From Acidobacteriota bacterium (GTDB lineage: Bacteria > Acidobacteriota > Terriglobia > Terriglobales > Acidobacteriaceae), in assembly GCA_018268775.1 (NCBI GenBank), contig JAFDVV010000038.1:1-64000 (forward strand): a stretch of DNA of 64,000 nt, given 5' to 3'. Shown here in pieces: positions 34,173 to 43,984 of this stretch. Both the position numbers and the translations under genes were made by a program. The notes beneath the pieces were generated by a model, which saw nothing but the letters and a program-made list of their open reading frames with translations, was not told the DNA's origin and ran no database searches. The stretch's first letter is position 1; the number at the start of each line of letters is the position of its first letter.

Positions 34173-37100
34173 TCAGTAATTGAGTTTCAGCGCGAACTGA
34201 ACAATGCGCGGGTTCACGCTTGTCGACGTGATTTCGCCGAATGTAGAGTTGCTGATTCCAGTATCGGGATTTCCAAATTGCGGCGTGTTGAACGCATTGA
34301 ACAATTCCCCACGGAACTCCAGGTCTAAGGGCGATTCATGCGGCCACCCCAGCTTCGTATGCTTCGTGAACGCCATATCCCAGTTTCGCTGTGATGGCCC
34401 GTTGGCAATTCCAACCCCGCTATTTCCAAAGCCGGTGGCTTGCCCATCGGAACCGATTACAGGAAATTTGGTTGAAAAACAACTTGTGTTCCAGTATGAG
34501 TTGAGCTTTTTCTGGGTCTGCCCTGGCTTCACATAAGAACCTCTGCTGCATGAACCCGTCAGAACTGCAAAGTCGTTCGTCTGTCCAAACGCATTGAAAC
34601 TGTTGTTGGCGGTAATCGTGAGGGCTGTACCCGATTGATAGGTTGTAACGCCACTGAGTTGCCACCCGTTCAACACCGTCCGGCTAAACGTCGGTCCGCT
34701 TTTCATCTGAGGAAAATCATAGGTGTAACTCACGACGAGACGATGTGGACGGTCGAAATTTATGCGCCCATAACGCGCCCTAGGGTCCCGCTGGTCGCCG
34801 AACGCACCGCCCGCCGTCCCTCCACTTGCTTGCACTACATCCAGAGCGTCAGTATCGAGAGCTTTTGAGAAGGTGTATGAGGCAAGGAATTGCAGGCCAT
34901 GGCTCAACCGTTTGGTAAGGCTCGCTTCCAGAGCGTTGAACCACGAAGCTCCTCCAGAGTTGAGCTCGACAAGCGCGACAGGCGTGAATCCCAGGATCGG
35001 AACACGCTGATTGATGTTTGCCAGCGTATTCGTTGTTTGACCGCGAACCGGAGCCGTGGGGCTCGCGGAGTAGGCTTGGTTGGGCTTAATTCCTCTCGAC
35101 AGGTGCTCGCCATGAGTACCGACATAGGCAACTTCAAGCAAAAAGTTATGGCCGAGATCGGACTGCACATCGAGGCTTGCTTCTTGCGCATAGCCAGATC
35201 GGAAGCGCGGGTTCTGATATTGCATCTGGCCGATAGGCGCAGTCGGGCTATACGGCGTGAATAAAGGAAAGTCTGCCAACGTGGGAAATGGCCCAGGCCC
35301 GAATGGATTCTGGAAGGAGATCCCGGGGTTTGCAGTACCCTGGGTTGCGGCGTTGAATACCCAGGGAGGAGTGATAACGCCTTGCAGGAACCCTACGGCT
35401 GGGATCTCCGACTGATAAATCCCATACCCTCCATGTAAAACCAGAGTGCTGGACCGTGGAAACACCTGCCACGCAAAGCCGATGCGTGGTGACCAATTGT
35501 TTTGCGCATCTCCGTTGATGGCGTAATTGTGGCTGGTTTTGGCCACGCCGGCCGGCGGTGTACCCGTGGAGTTGCCGGCTACGATGAATCCCTGGAGAGA
35601 ACCTGAAGCCGGTGCATTCGGATTCGCCGCGGAGAAGTCGAAGGTCGAGGCCCGTCCCAGAGCATCTCCCAGCGCGCCGATCCGGTCGTAACGGAACCCC
35701 AGGTTCAGCGTCAAGGTCGGCAATATCTTGTAATCATCCTGGAAGTAGAGATCGGCATCGATCTTCCGGTATTTGCGCCCCATGAGGATAGCGCCGCCGA
35801 AGGTCTCGATAACGTTGCTGAAAGGAGATCCGTTTCCTCCATTTGCTACGGGGCCCCCTGGCAAGCCGAGGAGGAAGTCGGGATAGCCGAGAAACACGGT
35901 AGCTGTGGGAAGTTCGAACTTCGACATCGAAATGTATTCACGACGAATTGAACCGCCGACGCGTATCTGGTGAAGGCCATGAGACCACGCCAGCGAATCG
36001 ACCGCGCTCAACGCCGGTTGATTCACAAGGAAAGCGGGTTGAGTCTGCATCCAGTCCGATCCGAAGATCACATTCACCGTCGGGCCGAAATCTGACGGCA
36101 CATTGGAGCCCATCGAAGCCAAATCGAAGGGCTTGTCTGTCGCCGGCATCGTGGCCGTATCGTTGACCCTCGTATTGTTGTAGCCGAGAATCGCCTCGTT
36201 CACGAGATGGCTCGTTAAGATGTAAGTGTTCGACAGCGAGAAATTCCGATACGTGGTATCCGAGGGCGCAGGGATTCCCGGCACATTGCTCAAGCCCAGC
36301 GTGACGACCTGATTGCTTAGTGCCTGAAAATAGCGCGCGTAAAACGTGCTCTTTTCGGACTGTTGATACGCAATATTGCCCATGACCTGATCTTCGGTGA
36401 ATGTGCAGGGAATGCTGAAAGACGACCGTCCCTGTATCGCAAACGGTTGACTGGGATCAATCGTTTGGGGCGTCGGAAACAAGTATTTCCCGTCTGCAAA
36501 TTTCAAGTTGAGCATGGTCAGGGCGATAGGATTGATGTTCGACCCATCGCTTTTGATGGCTACACCGCCGAAGGTACCGGTCTTCCCGCCGAAGAGTGCT
36601 CCGAGACCCGCCGCCGAACGGTCGTTCGTCAATGGAGGCGTCTGAAGAATCGCAGAGCATCCCGCCGCGATACCATTCGACTGCCTCGTTCCCTGGTAAG
36701 AGGTAAAAAAGAGCAACTTCTTCGTGAATGTAGGACCGCCCAGCGTAAAACCAAACTGGTTCTGGCGCAGGACACCACGCGGTTGCTTTAGCTGTTTACG
36801 GAAGTATTCATTTGCATTCAAAGCATCGTTGCGGAAGAACTCAAAGACGCTTCCGTGAAACTTGTCCGTGCCCACCTTGGTGATGATATTCACGTTACCG
36901 CCCGCATCGCGGCCGAACGAGGCGTCGTACTGGCCGGTAAGAACCTTGAATTCCTGGATCGCATCCGGATTCGAAACCGGAATGCCTCCGCCGACATCTG
37001 CGCTGCCAAAGTTCGTGCCGGACCCGACACCAAGATTGTCGTTTACCGGCACACCGTTCATCTGGAAGTTGTTGTCGTAGGGCCGAGCACCATTCACGAT

Positions 37101-37670
37101 CTTGGCTCCGCTATATCCTCCCGATGAACTGCTGCCGCCCTTGCCCAGATCTGCGGCATTATTGACCGCCATATTGACGCCAGCGGAAAGGCCCAGTATC
37201 TGGGTGAAATTGCGCGTGACTAGCGGAAGAGCAACGACCTCTCTGGAATCGATCACTCGCCCTTGCGCACTCGAATCAGTCTGGACCATCTCCTGGGTCC
37301 CCTCCACCGTCACGGTCGCGCTGGCGGCACCCACTTCGAACGAAATATTCAGCGCGGCGGTCTCAGTAACTACGATGTCAATCGCCGGTATGACCACGCT
37401 CTTGAAGCCTTCTTTCGAGGCATTCACCTGATAAGTGCCGGGCAATAGAAATGCCAGGTTATACCGTCCGCTTGAACCGGAAACGGTCGAGCGCTCCACC
37501 CTTGTCGCCTGATTGACGATCACAATCTTTGCGCCTGGAACCACGGCGCCTGTGGAGTCCGTAATCGTTCCTGCCAAAGCTCCCGTGATCGAGGTCTGCG
37601 CGAGACTGATCGGCGCGCAGCAAAGAAACATACACGCCACCAAAAAGAGCTTCATATACATCCGCATCAT
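34173..37670 (-). CDS. TonB-dependent receptor, Oar-like with carboxypeptidase-regulatory domain
   Basis: A 1165-residue paralogue of the receptor at 27283. It has a signal peptide (KLFLVACMFLCCAPISLAQ), a CarboxypepD_reg domain (GALAGTITDSTGAVVPGAKI), a plug with LPLVTRNFTQILGLSAGVN, FQMNGVPVNDN and DAIQEFKVLTGQYDASFG, and a barrel ending in RIVQFALKLNY with terminal Tyr. ATG 37670 is chosen because GAGG lies seven bases upstream; the frame extends 19 codons further without signal-like sequence. It sits between an IclR regulator and an acyl-CoA ligase, so the ligand may be an aromatic or fatty-acid-related compound. Confidence 0.93.
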   Translation of the reverse strand: MMRMYMKLFLVACMFLCCAPISLAQTSITGALAGTITDSTGAVVPGAKIVIVNQATRVERSTVSGSSGRYNLAFLLPGTYQVNASKEGFKSVVIPAIDIVVTETAALNISFEVGAASATVTVEGTQEMVQTDSSAQGRVIDSREVVALPLVTRNFTQILGLSAGVNMAVNNAADLGKGGSSSSGGYSGAKIVNGARPYDNNFQMNGVPVNDNLGVGSGTNFGSADVGGGIPVSNPDAIQEFKVLTGQYDASFGRDAGGNVNIITKVGTDKFHGSVFEFFRNDALNANEYFRKQLKQPRGVLRQNQFGFTLGGPTFTKKLLFFTSYQGTRQSNGIAAGCSAILQTPPLTNDRSAAGLGALFGGKTGTFGGVAIKSDGSNINPIALTMLNLKFADGKYLFPTPQTIDPSQPFAIQGRSSFSIPCTFTEDQVMGNIAYQQSEKSTFYARYFQALSNQVVTLGLSNVPGIPAPSDTTYRNFSLSNTYILTSHLVNEAILGYNNTRVNDTATMPATDKPFDLASMGSNVPSDFGPTVNVIFGSDWMQTQPAFLVNQPALSAVDSLAWSHGLHQIRVGGSIRREYISMSKFELPTATVFLGYPDFLLGLPGGPVANGGNGSPFSNVIETFGGAILMGRKYRKIDADLYFQDDYKILPTLTLNLGFRYDRIGALGDALGRASTFDFSAANPNAPASGSLQGFIVAGNSTGTPPAGVAKTSHNYAINGDAQNNWSPRIGFAWQVFPRSSTLVLHGGYGIYQSEIPAVGFLQGVITPPWVFNAATQGTANPGISFQNPFGPGPFPTLADFPLFTPYSPTAPIGQMQYQNPRFRSGYAQEASLDVQSDLGHNFLLEVAYVGTHGEHLSRGIKPNQAYSASPTAPVRGQTTNTLANINQRVPILGFTPVALVELNSGGASWFNALEASLTKRLSHGLQFLASYTFSKALDTDALDVVQASGGTAGGAFGDQRDPRARYGRINFDRPHRLVVSYTYDFPQMKSGPTFSRTVLNGWQLSGVTTYQSGTALTITANNSFNAFGQTNDFAVLTGSCSRGSYVKPGQTQKKLNSYWNTSCFSTKFPVIGSDGQATGFGNSGVGIANGPSQRNWDMAFTKHTKLGWPHESPLDLEFRGELFNAFNTPQFGNPDTGISNSTFGEITSTSVNPRIVQFALKLNY

Positions 37671-37942
37671 GGACTGGCCTCTTCTTAAAACGAGAGGAAA
37701 CTTCCACAAACGATTGACTATTGGCATTTACCGCCTCCCGTAATGCAGTTATCAGTGCCTCTTCCACGCCGCTACGAGCGGTTCATGACCCACTGCGACG
37801 TTGCACTTTTTGTCGTCGCCGTGGACGCAGAAACACTACAGATGTAGCACCGTGGGACAGTCAAACGTCCGCTCAATACATTGAGGAGTTTTACTGGGGG
37901 AAGCCGATCGATACACAGGCAGGAGTTCTAACGGATAGCTAT

Positions 37943-38812
37943 TTAAGCCGTCTGACCAGCAGCCGAGTGCCGGAGGGCCGTGAGAACATCAAAGGGCGAG
38001 TTCAGGAATCGCCTGTGAGCCGCTGTCTCCTGCAAGCGCTTCGAGATCAACGTGGCGCCGTCGTGAATAATCCGGATCGCTGCGTCGTCATCCAATCTCA
38101 AGCGAGGGCCGGCAACCGTAAGCCCAGCGCAGGTCTGTCCGGCACCGTCCACGATGGGCACTGCCAGCCCCATGATTCGCGTAAAGAGCTCGCCGTTGCT
38201 CGTCGAATGTCCGCGTCTCCGAATGTCTTCAAGGTTCCGGATCAGGTCGTCTTTGGAGTTGATCGTTCGGGGCGATTGCTTCACCAAGTGCTGCGAACCT
38301 AGCAGCTCAAGCAGATCGGCATCTGGAAGTCGCGCTAACAGCATCTTTCCAATCGCGGTCGCATGCGCAGGGAAACTTGCGCCCATCTCAAAATCGACAT
38401 CGACCAGTTCGGGAAGTCCAGTCCTTCTAAGAATGGTGACCCGGTCCTTGCGTAGAATGGCGACGATGACCGCTTGACCAGTCTTCTCCGCAATCTCCGC
38501 GAGAATTGGGTCGACCGATGCCGGAAGCCCGGTATCACGCATTACGCCATGCGCCAGACCGAGCACCTTGATCCCCAGCTTGTAACGCCGCGTGTCCTCT
38601 GATCTCGTCAGATACCCAACCCTCTCCAATCGCTGGAGCACATAGGAACAACTGCTCGAAGGAATGGATAAGCGGCGAGCTATCTCCGCGTTTGCAAGGC
38701 CAGCAGCGTTCTGCGAAATCATCTCTAAAATTGCCAGCGCGCGATCCAGAGAGGTACCGCAGTCTCCCTGTGCTGCTCGATTCAGACGGATTGAAGGCTC
38801 GATCAAAGGCAT
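37943..38812 (-). CDS. IclR family transcriptional regulator
   Basis: A 289-residue regulator. The winged helix-turn-helix (about 18-75) reads SLDRALAILEMISQNAAGLANAEIARRLSIPSS in pieces, with LQRLERVGYLTR as the recognition and wing part; the effector domain (about 90-270) has GASFPAHATAIGKMLLA, HSTSNGELFTRIMGLAVPIVD and AGLTVAGP as in other IclR members. These regulators often control aromatic or short-chain acid catabolism. The start is uncertain between ATG 38812 and GTG 38827, since neither has a clear ribosome-binding site. The TonB-receptor gene follows after 272 bp on the same strand. Confidence 0.9.
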   Translation of the reverse strand: MPLIEPSIRLNRAAQGDCGTSLDRALAILEMISQNAAGLANAEIARRLSIPSSSCSYVLQRLERVGYLTRSEDTRRYKLGIKVLGLAHGVMRDTGLPASVDPILAEIAEKTGQAVIVAILRKDRVTILRRTGLPELVDVDFEMGASFPAHATAIGKMLLARLPDADLLELLGSQHLVKQSPRTINSKDDLIRNLEDIRRRGHSTSNGELFTRIMGLAVPIVDGAGQTCAGLTVAGPRLRLDDDAAIRIIHDGATLISKRLQETAAHRRFLNSPFDVLTALRHSAAGQTA

Positions 38813-39058
38813 CCTTTGGTCACACAAACACTACGAAACGTCTCGCCTTCCAACATCTCCCCATGGAGATAGGCCCGCCAAAAGATGCAACCGGCCGGGT
38901 TTGGGGCTATTTGGGCATCCCAGTCAGTACGGCATGGTAGATATCGTCTTTTCGCGTTGTCAACTGCAAGTTTTTGTCGCACCAGAATTCGGGCCAAATC
39001 CTTGAGGATGGCGATGGACGCATCGAACGGGCAAGGTGAAAGCTTCCGGAATTGAAGC
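38813..39058. other. Upstream region of the IclR gene
   Basis: Together with the hairpin at 39059-39117 this forms a 312-bp gene-free gap. It should hold the IclR promoter; no convincing -35/-10 pair or palindrome was picked out. Confidence 0.5.
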
Positions 39059-39117
39059 GTCCTCGGCTCCCATCCGGTGCCTAAAGGTATGGCCAGGCAC
39101 GGATGCGAACCGAGGAC
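39059..39117 (-). terminator. Long hairpin after the beta-lactamase/BACON gene
   Basis: Nested arms GTCCTCGG/CCGAGGAC, CATCCG/CGGATG and GCCT/AGGC form an extended stem across 59 bp just past the stop. There is no strong T-tract. Confidence 0.6.
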
Positions 39118-39124
39118 TCATTGT

Positions 39125-42100
39125 TTACTGCACAATCACGGTTGCGTTGAGCAATTGCGACGACGCACCGGACAGGCTCAACGTGACCGGCACTGTGTAG
39201 TTTCCAGGCGGCGTGTTCGTACCCGAACCGTTCCCGCCGCAACCGCTGATCGCGCCGACCCAAACGGTCGCCAGACAGAACAGGGCCAACATCAGCAGGC
39301 GACGAATTGGGTATTGCTTGCGGCGCTTCAGGCCAACCAATGCAATCAGCGATCCCGGCAGTCCGAAAGTCATCGCAGACAAGACCGTTCCCGCTCGATC
39401 CGATGGGAATGGAGTTGACCGCAGCGCGGCGGTTGTCGTCTTCGCCGTGTTGATGGTCAGCGTGTCCGTTGCCGTGGTGGTACTCGCCGTGATCGCCACC
39501 GATGTGGGTGCAAAGGTACAGCTTACATTTGCAGGAAGAGTTCCACAGCTCAGGCTGATCGTACCGGTGTAACCGCCCGTGGGAGTGAAGGTAATTGTCA
39601 GCGTACCCGAAGATCCGCTCTTGATAATCAACGGGTTCGGGCTCGCGGTCACAGTAACGCCAACTGGGACGACGGTCTCGGTGAACGCAGCAGAGGTGCT
39701 GCCCTTGAACGTCGCATCGCCGCCATATTGCGCGGTGATGCTGTTGGTCCCGGCCGCGCTGAAGCTGGCGGTCAAGGTTGCCACGCCGGAGGAGTTCAAC
39801 GTACCTGTACCCAGGCTGGTTGTTCCATTCAGGAAGGTGACGGTTCCCGTTGGCGTTCCGCCACTGCCTGTGACCGTCGCCGTAAAGGTGACGTTCGCTG
39901 CAACGGCGACCGAGGCATTGGAGCTTGTGAGTGCCGTCGAGCTGGCGGCGAGAGGTGCGCCAATCACCAGCGTCCCCGTTGCCGACCCGGTATAGTTCGT
40001 ATCGTTGATCGTTCCAACAACGGAGTAGCTGCCCACGGCGGATGGTGCCGTGGCCGACCCGTTATAGGTGAACGTAACATTCAGTCCTGCCGGAGACGTC
40101 GTTGCAGTCGCGGCGTGCGGGTTCCCATCGGCGGTCACACTCAAGCTGCCCAGCGTCACCGTCGCGGTCGCCTTCGAGATGACGAGCGTCCCCGATGCTG
40201 TTCCCGTGTAGGTGGGATCCGAGATCGTGCCGACAACGGCATAACTGCCTGCCGCCGTTGGGGCCGTCGACGACCCGGCGTAGGTGAAGACGACGTTGAG
40301 CCCCGCCGGACTTGTCGTTGCCGTAGCGGCATGCGCGCTGCCGTTGTAGGTTGCGGTCAGGCTGCCAAGCGTTACCGTCGCGTTCACCTTGTTGACGACA
40401 ACCTGCACAGCGGTCGCATTGGATGCTCCAAACGTCGAGTCTCCAGGGTAGCTCGCCGTGACGCTGTCTGTTCCCCCGGGCAGCGCGGTCGTCGTCAGCG
40501 TTGCTACACCGCTGGTCAACGTGGCCGTTCCAACCGAAGCGCCTCCACTGGAGAACGTGATCGTCTCTCCGTTGGTGCTCGCGCTACCGGCGCTGTAAGG
40601 GGAGAGTGTGGCGGTAAGCGTCACCGACTGGCCCGCGTTGACCGTGGTGGGGTTCGCGGCGAGAGTCAGAGCTGTTGCGGTGGTCACGCCACCCTGCGTT
40701 ACCGTGAAGGTCTGGCCGGCGATGGTCATCGTTCCAGTGCGCGGCCCGCCTGTGTTGGCGTCCACCGTATATCCAGTCGCTCCAGAGTCGGAATTGAGCG
40801 CCCCGGCGGTGACGTGTATCCAGCTCGCGTTGCTGACCGAACTCCACGCGCAGAAGTTCGCGTCCGTTACGCCGACCGTAAAGGTGTTGCCATTTGTCGG
40901 TGCACTCTGTGAGGTGGCGGCAAGGGTGAACGAGCAACTGCTTCCTGTACCCGTGTAATTCGGAAATAGATCGCCGGTCGGCCAGGATGTCACAGTCTTG
41001 AGATAGGTGGCGATGGCATTGTCGGCGTCGCTCTCGGGCTCCGAGATGTTCGATCCGTCGCGGGTGTTGAAGATCGCGGAGTACGTCACCTTGCCTACGG
41101 TTGCTGAGCTTGTAATGAGATGCACCAGACTGTTTGTGCCCGGCAGGCTACCGTAGAAGGTGTACTCCCATCCCGCGCCGTTCGGCGGTATGGCGAAGTA
41201 AAACTTCGGCGTTTGGAAAGGATTGCTGGATGGATACGTCGAAAACATGCTGGTGCTCGTCTGACCGTTGATCGTGTTTGTAAAGCGGATAAGGTCCATC
41301 GTGCTCGAAACCCAGCAGCCATTCGCCAACTGAAGCGTGCAGGAATATCCGCCATAGGGGTACGGAACCTGGCTTCCGACTGGAGGCTCGACGGACGGCA
41401 CCAGCGGAGCGCCGGGATAGTCGTAGTAGGCCACCTCGTTGGGAAGGCGGCCAGAGAGCAACGTGGCGCCAGGCTGCGTGCGCGCGATGCCCGCCGGGGC
41501 GAAGACATTGTTCTGTATGTAGGTCGCATACGGCATGCCCGAGACCTGCTCGATAATGTAGCCGAGCACGATGTAGCCGAAGTTGGAGTAAGCGTAGGTC
41601 GTGCCGGGATCATGCTGTAACGGCTGCCCAAGCATGTACTTGATCAGCAGTTGCGGCGTCGCGGGAGGAGTCGCGCCAAAGGTTGTGGCGGCAACCACCG
41701 CATCCGCTTGAGCGGGGTCTGGAACGATCGTATCGTCGAACCCGCCGGTGTGCTGCAGCAGCTCCTGGATCGTGATGGAGGCGTAGCGGGAATCGACCGT
41801 GGCTCCGGAGGGCGGCGTCAGATTGTTCAGGATTGTGGCGAAAGGCTGCGTCGTCAGCGAGAGCTTGCCCTGGTCGATGAGCTTGTAGATGCCCGCCGCG
41901 GTGATCGGCTTGGAGTTGGACGCGATCCGAAACAGCGAGTCCGGCTGAGCGAACTCGCCTGTATCGACCTTGGCGTAACCATAGCCCCTGGCAAAGACCA
42001 GCTTGCCATTTACGGCGACGGCGAGCGTTGCACCCGGGCTGCTGTACTTGGTCATGTAGGTCTGCATGATCGTGTCGAGCTGGCTGAGGCTTGGCACAGG

Positions 42101-42250
42101 TTGCCCGCTGATGGGTTGGGGTGTCTGGGCGGATGCTCCAGACGAAAGGACCAGAAACAGCCCTCCCGCGCAGAGGGACCCGGCTAAAGTGCGCCCGTAC
42201 AGGGAGGCTTTGGCAGTAGCTTCGACGACGAAACGATAGATAGCTCTCAT
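39125..42250 (-). CDS. Secreted serine-hydrolase (beta-lactamase fold) with BACON, Ig-like and MBG modules
   Basis: A 1041-residue exported protein. A signal peptide (to about 41) is followed by a class C beta-lactamase/esterase-like domain (about 50-430) with SNSK at 111-114 as Ser-x-x-Lys and YSN at 221-223. Then come BACON (437-521), an Ig-like repeat (531-619), two tandem MBG copies (about 622-692 and 693-764), another Ig-like repeat (771-861) and a beta-rich domain. It ends in two hydrophobic segments around LPGSLIALVGLKRRK, then GCGGNGSG and a short beta motif. Probably a cell-surface peptidase or esterase bound to glycan or envelope. ATG 42250 has GAGG five bases upstream. Confidence 0.88.
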   Translation of the reverse strand: MRAIYRFVVEATAKASLYGRTLAGSLCAGGLFLVLSSGASAQTPQPISGQPVPSLSQLDTIMQTYMTKYSSPGATLAVAVNGKLVFARGYGYAKVDTGEFAQPDSLFRIASNSKPITAAGIYKLIDQGKLSLTTQPFATILNNLTPPSGATVDSRYASITIQELLQHTGGFDDTIVPDPAQADAVVAATTFGATPPATPQLLIKYMLGQPLQHDPGTTYAYSNFGYIVLGYIIEQVSGMPYATYIQNNVFAPAGIARTQPGATLLSGRLPNEVAYYDYPGAPLVPSVEPPVGSQVPYPYGGYSCTLQLANGCWVSSTMDLIRFTNTINGQTSTSMFSTYPSSNPFQTPKFYFAIPPNGAGWEYTFYGSLPGTNSLVHLITSSATVGKVTYSAIFNTRDGSNISEPESDADNAIATYLKTVTSWPTGDLFPNYTGTGSSCSFTLAATSQSAPTNGNTFTVGVTDANFCAWSSVSNASWIHVTAGALNSDSGATGYTVDANTGGPRTGTMTIAGQTFTVTQGGVTTATALTLAANPTTVNAGQSVTLTATLSPYSAGSASTNGETITFSSGGASVGTATLTSGVATLTTTALPGGTDSVTASYPGDSTFGASNATAVQVVVNKVNATVTLGSLTATYNGSAHAATATTSPAGLNVVFTYAGSSTAPTAAGSYAVVGTISDPTYTGTASGTLVISKATATVTLGSLSVTADGNPHAATATTSPAGLNVTFTYNGSATAPSAVGSYSVVGTINDTNYTGSATGTLVIGAPLAASSTALTSSNASVAVAANVTFTATVTGSGGTPTGTVTFLNGTTSLGTGTLNSSGVATLTASFSAAGTNSITAQYGGDATFKGSTSAAFTETVVPVGVTVTASPNPLIIKSGSSGTLTITFTPTGGYTGTISLSCGTLPANVSCTFAPTSVAITASTTTATDTLTINTAKTTTAALRSTPFPSDRAGTVLSAMTFGLPGSLIALVGLKRRKQYPIRRLLMLALFCLATVWVGAISGCGGNGSGTNTPPGNYTVPVTLSLSGASSQLLNATVIVQ
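39950..40381 (-). repeat. Tandem MBG-domain repeat, two units of about 216 bp
   Basis: Two adjacent copies inside the beta-lactamase/BACON gene encode nearly the same 72 residues (ATVTLGSL..., TTSPAGLNV.FTY, GSY.VVGTI). They are visible at both protein and DNA level and suggest recent duplication or recombination. Confidence 0.85.
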
Positions 42251-42549
42251 GGGAACCTCGGCACCGATTTGCGGCAAACGGCGTACCCTTGCTCAGCGTC
42301 CAACGGGAAACGCCCGGACCTGCGCCGGTGTGGAGCGCAGAATTTGGGTCTCACTCATGCTGCGTAGAATCTCTGGAAAAACCCTCACATCGCTTACAAA
42401 AAAATGCTGCCGATTTTCTGAGACGAAAACGATCGATTGCACCACGCGAAATTGGATTCGAGAGCAGAAACCCAAGGCGATAGCCAGGCTCGCTCCGGAA
42501 ATTCAGGAAAAGAATGTCTATGCTATGCTGACTCGAAATCTGGACCGAT
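42251..42549. other. Divergent promoter region, serine hydrolase / kinase
   Basis: A 299-bp region that must hold both promoters. No terminator, repeat copy or clear palindrome was seen. Confidence 0.5.
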
Positions 42550-43971
42550 ATGCACTCTCAGCCGCCGGAACTCGACATTCCCCGAGCAGTCGGCCCCTTT
42601 CGCGTTGTCAGGTTGCTTGGACGTGGTGGAGCGGGTGCGGTATATCTAGGCGAGCGGTCGGAGCATTTCTCCCAACGGGTAGCCATCAAGTTTCTCAATT
42701 TGTTTCCTTCGTCCGGCAACGACGATGACCCGGAGTTGGAAGAACGGATTCTTACCGCCCTCGATCACCCGGGCATCGTTCGCCTGCTGGATAAAGGCAA
42801 AACTCCGGAAGGGCTGCGATATATCGCGATGGAGTACGTTGAGGGCACACCACTCGACGAGTACTGCGATAACAGAAAGCTTCCCCTTGCTTCACGGATC
42901 GAGCTTCTCATTCAAGTTCTGAACGCGATCGCCTATGCTCACAGGCACCTTGTCATTCACGCCGACCTGAAGCCATCCAACATCCTCGTCACGAATAGTG
43001 GACAGCCCAAGCTTCTGGATTTCGGTATCGCTGCCATGTTCGATCAGAAATGGAAGCAGGCATTCAGCGTGGAAACTGCCATGCCTCAATTCACCTCAGG
43101 TTTTGCGAGTCCTGAGCAACGGAAGGGTGAGCGAATTACCTCTGCCTCCGACATATATTCCGTGGCGGTCGTCGCAGGCATCGTGCTCGCGGGTGCACCT
43201 CCAGCGGAGAGCCGAGAGCCGATGTCGCCCGTGCGGACACTTCTGAAGCTCGATCCAGAGAGTCAGTCGGCAATTGCCGCTCGCCGCGCAACGTCTGCAA
43301 CAGCCTTGAAGAATGCCCTGAATGGAGACCTCGAATCCATTCTGGACAAAGGTCTTCGCGCCGAGCCGGAGACTCGTTACCGCAGTGCGGACGAATTTGC
43401 GGGCGATCTTGCAGCCTTTCTCGAACATCGCCCTGTCCTGGCCCGCCACGGCAACCGCATCTATAAAGCTCAAAAGTGGATGCGACGTCACCGTATCGCG
43501 GCATCGGTCAGCGCGCTCTTTCTGATTGCCGTGAGCCTGAGCATTGCTGGGGTCGCCGTACAGGCCGCACGCGCCACCCACCAGAGGGCCGTCGCGCAGA
43601 CAGGTCTTCACGATCTGGTGCGGCTAACCGGGCTGCTCGATGGAGAACTGTATGGCTCCATTGAATCCCTGCCACAGGCTGAGGAAGCGAAGAATGTCCT
43701 CCTGCAAGCAACCGGGACGACCCTCGATAAGCTGGCAGGAAATAGCGAGCACGATCCAGTTCTGGATATGGAGTTGGTCAGGCAGTACGAGAGGTTGGCA
43801 AAGCTGCATCTTGGGATCGAGGGGCCCGGGAAAGATAGGCATCGGCGCGAAGCAATTTCGGAACTGGATCGCGCAGACGTATTGCTTGCAAGGTTTTCTG
43901 CATCCGATGGCAGAGTAGCCGCTTTGAGACAGCAGATGCTGTCGCTGCGTCAGACACTCCTGGACAAATAG
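42550..43971 (+). CDS. Membrane Ser/Thr protein kinase with HAD (non-RD) catalytic loop
   Basis: A 473-residue Hanks-type kinase. The Gly-loop GRGGAG is at 24-29, Lys47 in VAIKF, the catalytic loop HADLKPSN at 137-144, DFG at 157-159, and ASPEQ marks the activation-segment end. The usual HRD Arg is Ala138, making it a non-RD kinase, but the catalytic Asp139, Lys and DFG are kept, so it may still be active. A membrane helix (about 316-336) follows RRHR, then a short periplasmic helical domain. The kinase core resembles that of the convergent kinase 13 bp away, which suggests duplication. Confidence 0.9.
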   Translation: MHSQPPELDIPRAVGPFRVVRLLGRGGAGAVYLGERSEHFSQRVAIKFLNLFPSSGNDDDPELEERILTALDHPGIVRLLDKGKTPEGLRYIAMEYVEGTPLDEYCDNRKLPLASRIELLIQVLNAIAYAHRHLVIHADLKPSNILVTNSGQPKLLDFGIAAMFDQKWKQAFSVETAMPQFTSGFASPEQRKGERITSASDIYSVAVVAGIVLAGAPPAESREPMSPVRTLLKLDPESQSAIAARRATSATALKNALNGDLESILDKGLRAEPETRYRSADEFAGDLAAFLEHRPVLARHGNRIYKAQKWMRRHRIAASVSALFLIAVSLSIAGVAVQAARATHQRAVAQTGLHDLVRLTGLLDGELYGSIESLPQAEEAKNVLLQATGTTLDKLAGNSEHDPVLDMELVRQYERLAKLHLGIEGPGKDRHRREAISELDRADVLLARFSASDGRVAALRQQMLSLRQTLLDK

Positions 43972-43984
43972 CGCGGATGAGGCA

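Noticed and set aside
39728-40912. 394-codon plus-strand frame opposite the MBG/Ig region
   Set aside because: Cys/Arg/Gly-rich translation mirrors the Thr/Ala/Ser-rich repeats of the real minus-strand protein.
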